Source of the DNA: JARYMI01 sp037444845
Lineage (GTDB): Bacteria; Acidobacteriota; Aminicenantia; Aminicenantales; UBA8522
DNA: 64,000 nucleotides
NCBI GenBank assembly: GCA_037444845.1
Contig: JBBILQ010000002.1
Span: 45,952-109,951 of the forward strand
Reading direction: 5' to 3'
Shown: positions 50,251 to 58,660 of the stretch, in pieces
How positions within the stretch are numbered: the first letter of the stretch is position 1
Layout: each line of letters starts with the position of its first letter
Translations under genes and position numbers: made by a program
The notes under the pieces: generated by a model
The model's input: the letters and a program-made list of their open reading frames with translations, nothing else
Told to the model about the DNA's origin: nothing
Database searches by the model: none

Positions 50251-51162
50251 ATGGCCGGCGAGGGATTCTATTTCATCGAACCATTCACGGAAGATTTCTT
50301 GAGGATTCTGAAGGCGGAAAGAGTCCTCTTTCAGGGGAGGACGAAACACCAGCTGGTCCACTGTTTCAAAAGCCAGATTTTTGGGAAGATGCTCTTCCTG
50401 GACGGAAGGATCCAATCGGCTCAGGTTGATGAGGCCATTTTCCACGAGACACTCGTCCATCCCGGACTCATCCTGCATCCTCAGCCCGAAAAAGTCCTGA
50501 TCTTGGGCGGCGGAGAAGGAGCGACGCTTCGAGAAGTCCTCCGCTACGGCTGCGTTGAGCGTGCGACCATGGTGGACCTTGACAGGGAGCTGGTGGAAAT
50601 CTGTCGCCGGTATCTTCCAGAGTGGTCGAAGGGGGCATTCTCTCATCCCAAGGCAAGGGTTCTTTTCCGGGAAGCTCGCCGGTTTGTCGAAAAAACCGCA
50701 AAAAAATTTGACGTTGTGATCTCAGACCTGACTGAACCGCTGCGGGGCACTCCCTCGGTGCCTCTCTTTACCAAGGAATTTTTCGCTCAAATTGACGCCG
50801 TTCTCGGCACGGAAGGAGTGTTCGTCCTCCAGGCGGGGAGCGCCGATCCTCATTACTTTCACTTTTTCGCTTCCTGCGCCAGGACGCTCGGCGCTGTCTT
50901 TCCGGTCGTCCGGCCTTACTGGACATTCATGTTTTCATTCAGCCTGCCCTGGGGCTTTGTCCTGGCTTCAAAAAAGGCTGATCCGCTGGGCTTGAAGGAA
51001 GAGGACATCGCCAGGAGACTGCGCGAGCGCAAAGTCGGAAAGCTCCTGTTTTATCATCCTTGCCTCCAGCGGAGCTTCTTTTCACTCCCTGCCTACCTCG
51101 TAAAGGCCATAAAAAAAGGCCGAGTGTTAGAGGATAAGACCCCTTTCATCTGGGAGGCCTGA
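50251..51162 (+). CDS. Spermidine/thermospermine synthase-like aminopropyltransferase, paralogue 1
   Basis: A 303-residue Rossmann-fold enzyme. FGKMLFLDGRIQSAQVDE near residue 48, HETLVHPGL, VLILGGGEGATLREVLRYG near 88 (decarboxy-AdoMet site), MVDLDRELVEICRRY near 113 and VVISDLTEPLRG near 160 match the SpeE family. GGGEGAT in place of GGGDGG and SDLTEPL in place of DSSDPVG resemble the thermospermine/ACL5-type group, so the product may be a longer polyamine. I chose ATG 50251 rather than the in-frame ATG at 50209, since a perfect promoter lies between them. It overlaps paralogue 2 by one base. No speD or speA gene is nearby. Confidence 0.8.
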   Translation: MAGEGFYFIEPFTEDFLRILKAERVLFQGRTKHQLVHCFKSQIFGKMLFLDGRIQSAQVDEAIFHETLVHPGLILHPQPEKVLILGGGEGATLREVLRYGCVERATMVDLDRELVEICRRYLPEWSKGAFSHPKARVLFREARRFVEKTAKKFDVVISDLTEPLRGTPSVPLFTKEFFAQIDAVLGTEGVFVLQAGSADPHYFHFFASCARTLGAVFPVVRPYWTFMFSFSLPWGFVLASKKADPLGLKEEDIARRLRERKVGKLLFYHPCLQRSFFSLPAYLVKAIKKGRVLEDKTPFIWEA

Positions 51163-52010
51163 TGCCCAAGAGAATTTCTTCCAAAGATGAATTGGTCGAG
51201 TTCAGAGAATTCCATACCCCTTCGTGCGGGTTCTTTTTCCGGGCCAAGAAGCATCTTTTCTCTGAGAAATCGGTATTCCAGCAGATTGATGTCATCGATA
51301 CCGACTCCTTCGGCCGGGTTCTTTTCTTGGACGGGCTTGTCCAGACGACGGAAAAGGACGAGTTTTTTTACCATGAGATGCTCGTTCATCCGGCGATGGC
51401 ATCCCACCCGAGGCCGGAGGAGGTCCTCATCATCGGCGGGGGAGACGGAGGAGCCCTTAAGGAGGTCCTGCGTTACCCTATGAAAAGAGCGACCATGGCT
51501 GAAATAGACGCCATGGTCATTGAGGTTTGTGAAAAGCATTTTCCCTGGCTCGCTCCCGTCCGCTCGGATGATCGAGTGGAACTGACGATCGCTGACGGAA
51601 GCACGTTCATCCAGGAATCGGACAGGAAATACGATGTCATCCTGATTGATTCTTCAGACCCGGTGGGCCCTTCCGCAGTCCTTCATCAGCAGGAATTTTT
51701 TTGGCGGCTTAAGGACCACCTCAAGCCGGCCGGCATCATCGCTGGCCAGGCCGGCTCGCTTATCTATCACCTGGCGAGTCTACGGGAGAAAAGCATTTTT
51801 CTCCGCCAGATGTTCGAGTTTTCATTCTTCTACGTTGGCCCTGTGCCCACATATCCTGGCGGCACCTGGAGTTACTTCTTTGTCTCTGATGAGATCAATC
51901 CTTTGAAGGACGCCGTGAAGGGTATTCCATCTGGCCTTCAATACTACAACGCCGATATCCACCGCGCGGCCTTTTCCCTACCCGCTTTTTTGCAAAAAGA
52001 GATGGGCTGA
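51162..52010 (+). CDS. speE: Spermidine synthase, paralogue 2
   Basis: A 282-residue spermidine synthase with the standard motifs: GRVLFLDGLVQTTEKDEFFY near residue 52, EVLIIGGGDGGALKEVLRYP near 88, MAEIDAMVIEVCEKHFP near 112, and VILIDSSDPVGPSAVLH near 162 with the catalytic Asp. The C-terminal TYPGGTWSYFFVSD is family-typical. It should transfer an aminopropyl group to putrescine. The one-base overlap with paralogue 1 means coupled translation, and the two may act in sequence or as a heteromer. Confidence 0.92.
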   Translation: MPKRISSKDELVEFREFHTPSCGFFFRAKKHLFSEKSVFQQIDVIDTDSFGRVLFLDGLVQTTEKDEFFYHEMLVHPAMASHPRPEEVLIIGGGDGGALKEVLRYPMKRATMAEIDAMVIEVCEKHFPWLAPVRSDDRVELTIADGSTFIQESDRKYDVILIDSSDPVGPSAVLHQQEFFWRLKDHLKPAGIIAGQAGSLIYHLASLREKSIFLRQMFEFSFFYVGPVPTYPGGTWSYFFVSDEINPLKDAVKGIPSGLQYYNADIHRAAFSLPAFLQKEMG

Positions 52011-52091
52011 AGGAGCCACGCCGTCTCCGTCTGGGGGGCCTTTTTGTTTAGGGAGGAATCGCTTATAATAGGGCGTTCTTCGAGGAAAAAG

Positions 52092-53174
52092 GTGAAGGCT
52101 CGAAAGAAAGTCCTCAAACTAATGGTGATGGCTGCTGTGGTTGCCTGTTTTCTTGCGATCCGGGCAGCAGGGTCATCCTCAGCCCAGAAACTTACCCTGA
52201 GGGATAATCTCGGCAGGGCCGTTGAGGTCCCGTCCCGAGCGGGGAGGATTCTCTCCTTGCAGCCGGAGATTACCCGGATCATAGTCGCACTGGGAGCCGG
52301 CGACCGGCTGGTCGGGCTTGACTATTTCCTGCGCCGGGACGATCATCTCTTCAAGATTATTTATCCTGAGCAAGCTCGTCTTCCTGTGGTCTCCAAACCG
52401 GACGACAGCGTCAACAAAGAGGCGATTGCCGCCCTCAGCCCTGACGTCATTTTCGCCTCCCCCTCTGAGTTACTTGTCCCGGATTCAATCCAACGAGCTC
52501 TCAGCATCCCTGTTGTCGCCCTCTCGTCACAGGGAAGCTTCGGCAGGCTTCTCGAGGAGATTGACTTTGTCGGCAGAGTAACCGGTCTGGAAGCGAGAGC
52601 CAAAGAGCTGGTGGATTATTTCCTGGAAAATATGACGGCCGTCGTTCGCACGACGAGCTCCGTTCCTTCAAAGGAAAGGCCAAAGGTCTATCTGGCTTTT
52701 TGGTCGTCTTTGGTAAGAACCCCGGTCTCCTACGAGCCTGTTAACGCGGCCGGAGGCGATAATGTCGCAGCCGGTCTCTTGCCCTCTTTCACCGGCTCCC
52801 CTGGGACCGTAGTGACGATCGAACAGATCCTCAAATGGGACCCGGATATTATTCTTGTCCACGGGAATTTTCTGCCCCGCGAGCGGCAGGTCACCGTCCA
52901 GCAGGTCCTGGCCGACAAGCGCCTGAGCTCGGTCAAGGCAGTAAGAAAAGGCCAGGTTTTTTATACCTTCGGCTATTGGTACTGGTGGGACCCGGCCCAG
53001 GTTGCGGTCGAGACTCTTTATCTCGCAAAAATCTTCCATCCAGAAAGATTCAACGCTATCGACCTTGAGGCGGCAGGAAACATAATTTTCGAAAAGTTTT
53101 ATGGCCAGGCTGGCCTTTTTTCTAAGCTCTGTGAGGTTCTGGCTTTTCATGACTGGATCAAGAAGAAACAATAA
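52092..53174 (+). CDS. Periplasmic substrate-binding protein of a BtuF/FecB-type importer
   Basis: A 360-residue class III binding protein. An N-terminal export signal (LMVMAAVVACFLAIRAAGS) precedes LTLRDNLGRAVEVPSRAGRI and SLQPEITRIIVALGAGDRLV, the BtuF/FhuD start, then EAIAALSPDVIFAS near 115 and the second lobe with KVYLAFWSSLVRTPV and ILKWDPDIILVHG near 255. It binds a corrinoid, siderophore or haem. The GTG 52092 has GAGG six bases before it; a TATAAT at 52064-52069 lies just upstream, which rules out the longer TTG start at 52044. It overlaps the permease gene by 26 bases. Confidence 0.85.
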   Translation: MKARKKVLKLMVMAAVVACFLAIRAAGSSSAQKLTLRDNLGRAVEVPSRAGRILSLQPEITRIIVALGAGDRLVGLDYFLRRDDHLFKIIYPEQARLPVVSKPDDSVNKEAIAALSPDVIFASPSELLVPDSIQRALSIPVVALSSQGSFGRLLEEIDFVGRVTGLEARAKELVDYFLENMTAVVRTTSSVPSKERPKVYLAFWSSLVRTPVSYEPVNAAGGDNVAAGLLPSFTGSPGTVVTIEQILKWDPDIILVHGNFLPRERQVTVQQVLADKRLSSVKAVRKGQVFYTFGYWYWWDPAQVAVETLYLAKIFHPERFNAIDLEAAGNIIFEKFYGQAGLFSKLCEVLAFHDWIKKKQ

Positions 53175-54174
53175 GAAGCGCTTTCTTCATGTCTTTCTCC
53201 TCGTTCTGCCGCTTTTGCTTTTTGTCATCTCTTTAGGCATCGGTTCCTACCAGGTCTCGCCGCGAGATCTCGTCCGCACATTTTTTTCCACAATTTCTCC
53301 TTCCTCCTATCCGGACATCCCCCCGGTTTATCGAGACGTTCTCTTCCGGATCCGGCTGCCCAGGCTGCTCCTGGCCATGGCTGTCGGAGCTGCCCTTTCT
53401 GTTGCCGGAGCGTCGCTCCAGGCTCTCTTCAAGAACCCGCTCGTCAATGAATACATCCTCGGCATCTCCTCGGGCTCAGCTTTCGGAGCGGCTCTTTCGC
53501 TCGTGTTTCTGGGGAGGTCTTTTCCTCCACAGGCTGCGGCATTTCTCTTTGCCATTCTGGCAGTTCTTGCGGTCCTCCTCGTTGCCGGCAGGGGAGAATC
53601 CACCTCCCTCATCTCGCTCCTTCTCACAGGTGTCATCGTGTCCGCATTTTTCTCAGCCCTTCTTTCGCTTGTCGAATTCTTTGCCAGCCCCTACGTCCTC
53701 CAGGCCCTTTTTTTCTGGCTGATGGGAAGCCTCTCGCTGGCAGGATGGAAGGATCTGGCGATTTCGCTTCCTCTTGTCGGAGTCGGGCTGGCCATTCTTC
53801 TTCTGTATCGCTGGCGGATGAACGTCCTTTCCATGAGCGATGAGGAGGCGAAAGCTCTTGGCGTCAATGTCCGGCGGGGGAAAATTCTTGTTATCTTCAT
53901 GGCCACGCTCGTCACAGCCTCGTCCACGGCTGTTGTCGGCATCATTGGATGGGTCGGGCTGATCGTCCCTCACCTCGTAAGATTGATGATGGGCGCAGAC
54001 AACCGGCTGGTCATCCCCCTTTCGGCAGCCACGGGCGCCAGCTTTCTTCTCGTCGCCGACGGCATCACCAGGGTTGTGTCGCCGCTCGAGATTCCGATTG
54101 GGATCTTCACTTCCATCATTGGTATTCCACTTTTTATCGTGCTATTGAAGAAGGCAAAAAGAGTCTGGCTGTGA
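53149..54174 (+). CDS. BtuC/FecCD-family ABC transporter permease
   Basis: A 341-residue polytopic protein with about ten membrane helices and the FecCD signatures RIRLPRLLLAMAVGAALSVA near residue 75, LFKNPLVNEYILGISSGSAF near 100 and GIIGWVGLIVPHLVRLMMG near 265-283 (the L-loop with the ATPase contact). It imports the ligand delivered by the upstream binding protein. ATG 53149 is preferred over 53101 because a GTGAGG precedes it and the extension lies in the binding-protein gene. Confidence 0.92.
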   Translation: MTGSRRNNKKRFLHVFLLVLPLLLFVISLGIGSYQVSPRDLVRTFFSTISPSSYPDIPPVYRDVLFRIRLPRLLLAMAVGAALSVAGASLQALFKNPLVNEYILGISSGSAFGAALSLVFLGRSFPPQAAAFLFAILAVLAVLLVAGRGESTSLISLLLTGVIVSAFFSALLSLVEFFASPYVLQALFFWLMGSLSLAGWKDLAISLPLVGVGLAILLLYRWRMNVLSMSDEEAKALGVNVRRGKILVIFMATLVTASSTAVVGIIGWVGLIVPHLVRLMMGADNRLVIPLSAATGASFLLVADGITRVVSPLEIPIGIFTSIIGIPLFIVLLKKAKRVWL

Positions 54175-54929
54175 GCATCCGAATAGAAGACCTGACGTTC
54201 GGCTACAAGAATTTCCTCCTCCGGGTTGACAAACTCGGCTTTTTAAGCGGTAGAATCACTTCGATCGTCGGGCCGAACGGCGCCGGCAAGACCACGCTGC
54301 TCAAATGCATCGGCGCCATCCTGCCCATTAAAAAAGGGATGCTCTTTATCGACGGCAAGGATATCGCCTTGCTGAAAAGCCACGAGCGGGCCAGGCTTAT
54401 CAGCTACGTGCCGCAGGAGCACGGTTCAGCGTTCAACTATCTCGTGCTGGATTTCGTCCTGATGGGCCGGGCAGCCTATGTGCCGCTTTTTTCCGTGCCT
54501 TCCAAAGAGGATGTTCACATTGCTGAGGAGGCGCTCGAGTTCGTCGGGCTGGGGAATTTTGCCGAAAGGACTTATGCCGAGCTGAGCAGCGGCGAGAGGC
54601 GTCTTGTGCTCATTGCCAGGGCCCTGGCCCAGCAGTCTGACATCCTGCTCCTCGATGAGCCGACCACCTTCCTCGACCCTAAGCACGAGCGGGGGATTCT
54701 CGATCTCGTCCGAAAGCTGGCCTTGGAAAAGGAGAAAACTATCCTGTTTACGCTCCATAACTTAGAGATGGCCATCCAGTACTCGGACGACATGGTCTTT
54801 ATGAAAGGAGGAGAAGTCGCAGCTTCGGGGAAAGCAGCCGAGGTTTTCCAGGAGCCCCTTCTTGAGGCTGTCTACGAGATGGAGATGAAGGTCATCGAAT
54901 GGAACGGCCGAAAGATCGTCCTCCGCTGA
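54171..54929 (+). CDS. BtuD/FecE-type ABC transporter ATPase
   Basis: A 252-residue ATPase: IRIEDLTFGYKNFLL, Walker A VGPNGAGKTTLLK near 35, Q-loop ISYVPQEH near 80, signature LSSGERRLVLIARALAQ near 138, Walker B ILLLDEPTTFLD near 160 and FTLHNLEMAI with the switch His near 195. The signature has SSGE where LSGGE is usual, as in several FecE-type proteins. The start is GTG 54171, which shares GTGA with the permease stop. A longer reading from 53949 lies in the permease gene and is rejected. Confidence 0.92.
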   Translation: MSIRIEDLTFGYKNFLLRVDKLGFLSGRITSIVGPNGAGKTTLLKCIGAILPIKKGMLFIDGKDIALLKSHERARLISYVPQEHGSAFNYLVLDFVLMGRAAYVPLFSVPSKEDVHIAEEALEFVGLGNFAERTYAELSSGERRLVLIARALAQQSDILLLDEPTTFLDPKHERGILDLVRKLALEKEKTILFTLHNLEMAIQYSDDMVFMKGGEVAASGKAAEVFQEPLLEAVYEMEMKVIEWNGRKIVLR

Positions 54930-55055
54930 TAGGCCATTGGGTTCTGGCTTTGCTTTCCACAGAATAATGCTAATTTTCTGCCTTTGATAGAGAGACTGCG
55001 GACTGCTTTTCAGTTGCTCTTCTTGTCCAAGAGCCTTTCTTAGAGAAGTTTCCCT

Positions 55056-55084
55056 TTGACCAAATAAGAGAGAGATGATATAGA
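55056..55084 (+). promoter_or_regulatory. Promoter of the GH51 gene
   Basis: TTGACC (55056-55061), 17 bases, TATAGA (55079-55084), giving a leader of about 85 bases before ATG 55177. The 247-base gap after the ABC importer is AT-rich and otherwise empty. I see no terminator hairpin and no riboswitch fold that I can name. Confidence 0.5.
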
Positions 55085-55176
55085 AATTTTGCATGTCAGT
55101 CTAAGAACAAGGATTTTCTTGATTAGTTCGTGTATATTGAAGTTTGTAACTTATCATGGGAGAGGAGGAGAGTTCG

Positions 55177-56757
55177 ATGAGAATAGCCCGAAATTCATTT
55201 ATTCTATGCCTGTTTCGATGTCTTGTCGGGGTGAGCGCAACTTTTATGATTTTTCATATAATCCTTGCCCCAGCTGCGGCAGCGCAAACCAAAAAGCCGG
55301 AGGCGGCCAGGATCAAGATCGACCGCGACCGGACGATTGGTGAAATCGACCCAAAGATCTACGGCAATTTTATCGAGCATCTCGGCCGCTGCATTTACGG
55401 CGGAATCTATGACCCCGCCTCCCCTCTGGCCGACGAGGACGGGTTCCGCAAAGATGTCATCGAGGCAACGCGCCGCCTCAACGTGACCATCCTGCGCTGG
55501 CCCGGGGGGAATTTCGTGAGCGGCTATCACTGGGAGGACGGAATCGGGCCGAAGGAATCGCGGCCAAAAAGGATCGACCTCGCCTGGGGAGCCATCGAGC
55601 CGAACTTCGTCGGAACGGACGAGTACATCCGCTTCTGCCGAAAAGTCGGGGCTGAGCCCTATATCTGCATCAACCTCGGCACCGGCACGTGGAATGAGGC
55701 GAGATTCTGGGTGGAATACTGTAACCGGGAATCCGGCACCCATTACGCCGACCTTCGTCGCAAAAACGGCGCTGAAAAACCGTACCAGGTGACGTACTGG
55801 GCCCTGGGGAATGAGGTGGACGGAAGCTGGCAGATGGGCCACCGCAGCGCCGAGGACTACGGCAAATTCGCCCTCGAGGCGGCCAAGCTGATGAAATGGG
55901 TTGACCCGAAAATCAAGCTCGTTGCCTGCGGCTCGAGCTATTTCGGTGCGGGCTGGGTCGACTGGAACCGGACCGTTCTTTCTTATCTTAAAGATTACGC
56001 CGACTACATTGCACTTCATACCTACCTCAGCAATAGAGGGAACGATTATTACACTTTTTTGGCGCGGACGACGGACGTTGACGCCAGAATCAAGGTGACC
56101 GAAGGCCTCATCCGCGAGACCATGCTCAAGTCGAGGCGCAAAGAGCCCATTTTCATCGCTTTTGATGAGTGGAACGTCTGGTACCGGGCCGGCGTTAAAG
56201 AGGCGTTAGAGGAAACTTATAACCTCGAGGATGCGCTCGTCGTGGCGCTCTTTCTCAACACGTTCGTCCGCAACGCCCACGTCGTCAAGATCGCCAACAT
56301 GGCCCAGCTCGTCAACGTCATCGCGCCCATCCGGGCTGACGAGAAAGGGTTGTGGCTGCAGACAATTTACCACCCGCTTTATCTTTTCGCTAATAACTGC
56401 TCTGGGACATCGCTCGATGTTTTTGTCGAGAGCGAGACGTATGATGCAGGGGAATACAAGAGCGTTCCCTATCTTGATGTTTCGGCAGCGTACAACACGG
56501 AGAAGAAGGAGCTCGTCCTCAACGTGGTCAACCGGCATAAGGATAAGGACATAGAGGCCGAGGTCATAAGCCAGGAAGGCCAGTTCTCGGGAAAGGCAGT
56601 GGTCGAGGAAGTCAACGGCCCTGACATCAAAGCCGAAAACAGCTTGACGGAGCAAAAAGTCAAGATCGTAACCAAGGAAGTGCCCGTTTCTGGTAGCAGC
56701 CTGCGCTACCGCTTCCCCGCCCACTCCTTCACGATGCTGCGCGCCAAGCTCAACTGA
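55177..56757 (+). CDS. Alpha-N-arabinofuranosidase-like glycosidase, GH51
   Basis: A 526-residue exported glycosidase: signal peptide to about residue 36 (FMIFHIILAPAAAAQT), then GEIDPKIYGNFIEHLGRCIY, the GH51 entrance motif, RWPGGNFVSGYHWEDGIGP near 105, YWALGNEVDGSWQMG near 208 with the acid/base Glu, and FIAFDEWNVWY near 325 with the nucleophile Glu, then a C-terminal beta-sandwich. It releases arabinofuranosyl residues from plant polymers, or acts on a related glycoside. GAGGAGGAG precedes the ATG. It ends tail to tail with the GH109 gene. Confidence 0.9.
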   Translation: MRIARNSFILCLFRCLVGVSATFMIFHIILAPAAAAQTKKPEAARIKIDRDRTIGEIDPKIYGNFIEHLGRCIYGGIYDPASPLADEDGFRKDVIEATRRLNVTILRWPGGNFVSGYHWEDGIGPKESRPKRIDLAWGAIEPNFVGTDEYIRFCRKVGAEPYICINLGTGTWNEARFWVEYCNRESGTHYADLRRKNGAEKPYQVTYWALGNEVDGSWQMGHRSAEDYGKFALEAAKLMKWVDPKIKLVACGSSYFGAGWVDWNRTVLSYLKDYADYIALHTYLSNRGNDYYTFLARTTDVDARIKVTEGLIRETMLKSRRKEPIFIAFDEWNVWYRAGVKEALEETYNLEDALVVALFLNTFVRNAHVVKIANMAQLVNVIAPIRADEKGLWLQTIYHPLYLFANNCSGTSLDVFVESETYDAGEYKSVPYLDVSAAYNTEKKELVLNVVNRHKDKDIEAEVISQEGQFSGKAVVEEVNGPDIKAENSLTEQKVKIVTKEVPVSGSSLRYRFPAHSFTMLRAKLN

Positions 56758-56779
56758 TCTTAATGTAGACGCAAAAAAT

Positions 56780-56914
56780 AATACAAACGCATGAAGCAAA
56801 ATGTCATTGCGAGGAACGCAGTGACGAAGCAATCTCTTATTCATGGTCTGAGATTGCCGCGCTCCCGTTGGTCGCTCTCAATGACAATGTAAAAACACTT
56901 AATGCATTTGTATT
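56780..56914. repeat. Dispersed inverted-repeat element B, copy 4, within a larger nested inverted repeat
   Basis: The core (56803-56886) runs GTCATTGCGAGGAACGCAGT, GACGAAGCAATCTC ... GAGATTGCCGCGCTCCCGTT, GGTCGCTCTCAATGAC. Outside it AATACAAACGCAT (56780-56792) pairs with ATGCATTTGTATT (56902-56914), so the whole 135 bases can fold back. It fills the gap between the convergent GH51 and GH109 genes and could terminate both transcripts. Confidence 0.7.
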
Positions 56915-56944
56915 AGCTTTGGGACACGATACTCCAGGTGTCGG

Positions 56945-58366
56945 TCAACTCTTGAGTTCCATGACGTGAAGCGGCCGCGGCGTCTTCCAGCCGCCGCGAG
57001 TAAAATCAGGAAAGTCGATAGGACGGCTGCGCTTGGCCACGGATTTCTCGCTCAGCGCCGATACGACGCTCCACGCAGCGGCATCGTAGACATCCATGTC
57101 AAGCGGCCGGCCCTGGCGCAGAGCCTCGATGAGACGGTAATCCTCGATGAAATCCATTCCGCCGTGACCAGCCCCTCTGGCTTGCTCTTCGAGTTTTTTC
57201 CAGATGGGATGGTCGAACTCCTTGTAGTATTCCGTGAGCTCCTCCCATTGATGGGCGGGGCTTCGTCCTTCGATATGCACCCGGTCGGGATATTTTTCGA
57301 ATATTCCCTGCGTCCCCTGGACGATATGGATGCGGCTGTACGGACGGGGCGAAGAGGTGTCGTGGTAAAGCGTGATGATTTTCCCTTTCGCGGTGTGAAT
57401 CAGGGAGACGTTGACGTCGCCGAGAGCGTAGCGCTGACGCGCCTGCCGTGAATCGGGGCCGAATTTCTTGGCGCAGTAGAGGTTAAGGCCCATCGATTTG
57501 CTGCTCATCGAAACGAGGTAATCGAACCGGTCGCCGCGGTTTATGTCCATGCACTGGCTGACTGGACCCAGGCCGTGGGTAGGGTAGAGGTTGCCGTTCC
57601 GGCGAACCGAATGCTGGGGCCGCCACAGCGATTCGCCGTGGCCGCTGAACTTGACCTCCCGCAAATCATGAAGATAGCCGGCCTCGGCGTGAAAAATCTC
57701 GCCGAGCAGCCCCTTCTTGACCAGGTTCAGGCAGAGCATCTCGGGCCGGTCGTAGCAGCAGTTTTCCATCATGATGCAATGGCGCCGCGTCTTCTCGGCC
57801 GTCTCGATGAGCTCCCAGCATTCATCGAGCGTGACGGCGGCCGGGACTTCGGTAGCGGCGTGTTTGCCGGCCTTCATGGCCGCGACGCAGACAGGCACGT
57901 GCCATTCCCAGGGCGTGGACGTGAAAACGAGGTCGAGGTCGTCGCGCTCGCACAGCCGCAGAAAATCCCAATCGCCCCGAAAATAGCCTGCCGGTTCGGG
58001 CTGGCCGGCCTCAACGACCCACTTCTGGATGCGGCGGACCTTTTCCTCGACGATATCGCAGACGGCCTTGATTTCGACGCCCTCGATCTTAAGGAAGTTC
58101 TGGACATGGGCCGATCCCATGCCGCCGACGCCGACAAACCCGATGCGGACAGAGTTGATCGGCGGCACTTTGAACTCGATAAGCGTTTTGTCGAAGACTG
58201 GCAAAGCAGCATGTGACATGACCGTTGACGTAGGGGATGCCGAAAGACCGGAGGCTTCCCTGGCTGCTGGATGGCCAGGGGTGGGAAGAAGCGCACCGAT
58301 CCCGGCCGCCGCCCCGGCCTTGATGAACTCCCTCCGGCTTAACGCCTTATTTAGCGTCTTGTTCAT
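56945..58366 (-). CDS. Tat-exported Gfo/Idh/MocA-fold glycosidase, GH109-like
   Basis: A 473-residue protein. The N-terminus has a twin-arginine signal (LSRREFIKAGAAAGIGALLP). The NAD-binding domain follows: VRIGFVGVGGMGSAHVQNFL near residue 70, TSTPWEWHVPVCVAAMKAG near 145, and ATEVPAAVTLDECWELIET near 165. HCIMMENCCYDRPEMLCLNL and EAGYLHDLREVKF are typical of GH109 alpha-N-acetylgalactosaminidases, which use NAD and a His; the candidate is in YPTHGLGPVSQ near 265. The Tat signal fits a protein exported with its cofactor bound. AGGAGG lies six bases before ATG 58366. Other Gfo/Idh oxidoreductases remain possible. Confidence 0.82.
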   Translation of the reverse strand: MNKTLNKALSRREFIKAGAAAGIGALLPTPGHPAAREASGLSASPTSTVMSHAALPVFDKTLIEFKVPPINSVRIGFVGVGGMGSAHVQNFLKIEGVEIKAVCDIVEEKVRRIQKWVVEAGQPEPAGYFRGDWDFLRLCERDDLDLVFTSTPWEWHVPVCVAAMKAGKHAATEVPAAVTLDECWELIETAEKTRRHCIMMENCCYDRPEMLCLNLVKKGLLGEIFHAEAGYLHDLREVKFSGHGESLWRPQHSVRRNGNLYPTHGLGPVSQCMDINRGDRFDYLVSMSSKSMGLNLYCAKKFGPDSRQARQRYALGDVNVSLIHTAKGKIITLYHDTSSPRPYSRIHIVQGTQGIFEKYPDRVHIEGRSPAHQWEELTEYYKEFDHPIWKKLEEQARGAGHGGMDFIEDYRLIEALRQGRPLDMDVYDAAAWSVVSALSEKSVAKRSRPIDFPDFTRGGWKTPRPLHVMELKS

Positions 58367-58554
58367 CTTGCCTCCTTTTTTCCCTGGCATACAACCTGAG
58401 GGGAAAAATCAATTTTATCAGCGAGATTTTTTATACCACAGGAAAAAAGAATAGAAAAGCCGTGCAGGCCATAACATTTCTCAACCCCTTTTTTGAGAAT
58501 TTTTTCTCTTTCAAATCGTTTTATAAAAAGAAGCTAAATCACTATAGACTGAGG

Positions 58555-58583
58555 TTGCAAAAATCCTTTCCTCAATGGATAAT
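58555..58583 (+). promoter_or_regulatory. Possible promoter of the PLD-nuclease gene
   Basis: TTGCAA (58555-58560), 17 bases, GATAAT (58578-58583), about 77 bases before the ATG at 58661. The 58391-58660 gap is AT-rich compared with the rest of the window. Confidence 0.35.
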
Positions 58584-58660
58584 ATCAAGCAGAAAGCCTG
58601 AATGAAGATAAATCACATGGTCGTCTATAGTTCGAAAATGGAGCAAAACGCGACAATAAA

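Noticed and set aside
52011..52050. Rho-independent terminator after speE (GGGGGGCCTTTTTG)
   Set aside because: A T-run is present but I cannot pair a convincing stem before it; the only self-complementary piece is GGAG/CTCC.
53949..54170. 74-residue N-terminal extension of the BtuD-like ATPase
   Set aside because: It lies wholly inside the permease gene in another frame; GTG 54171 with the GTGA overlap is the natural start.
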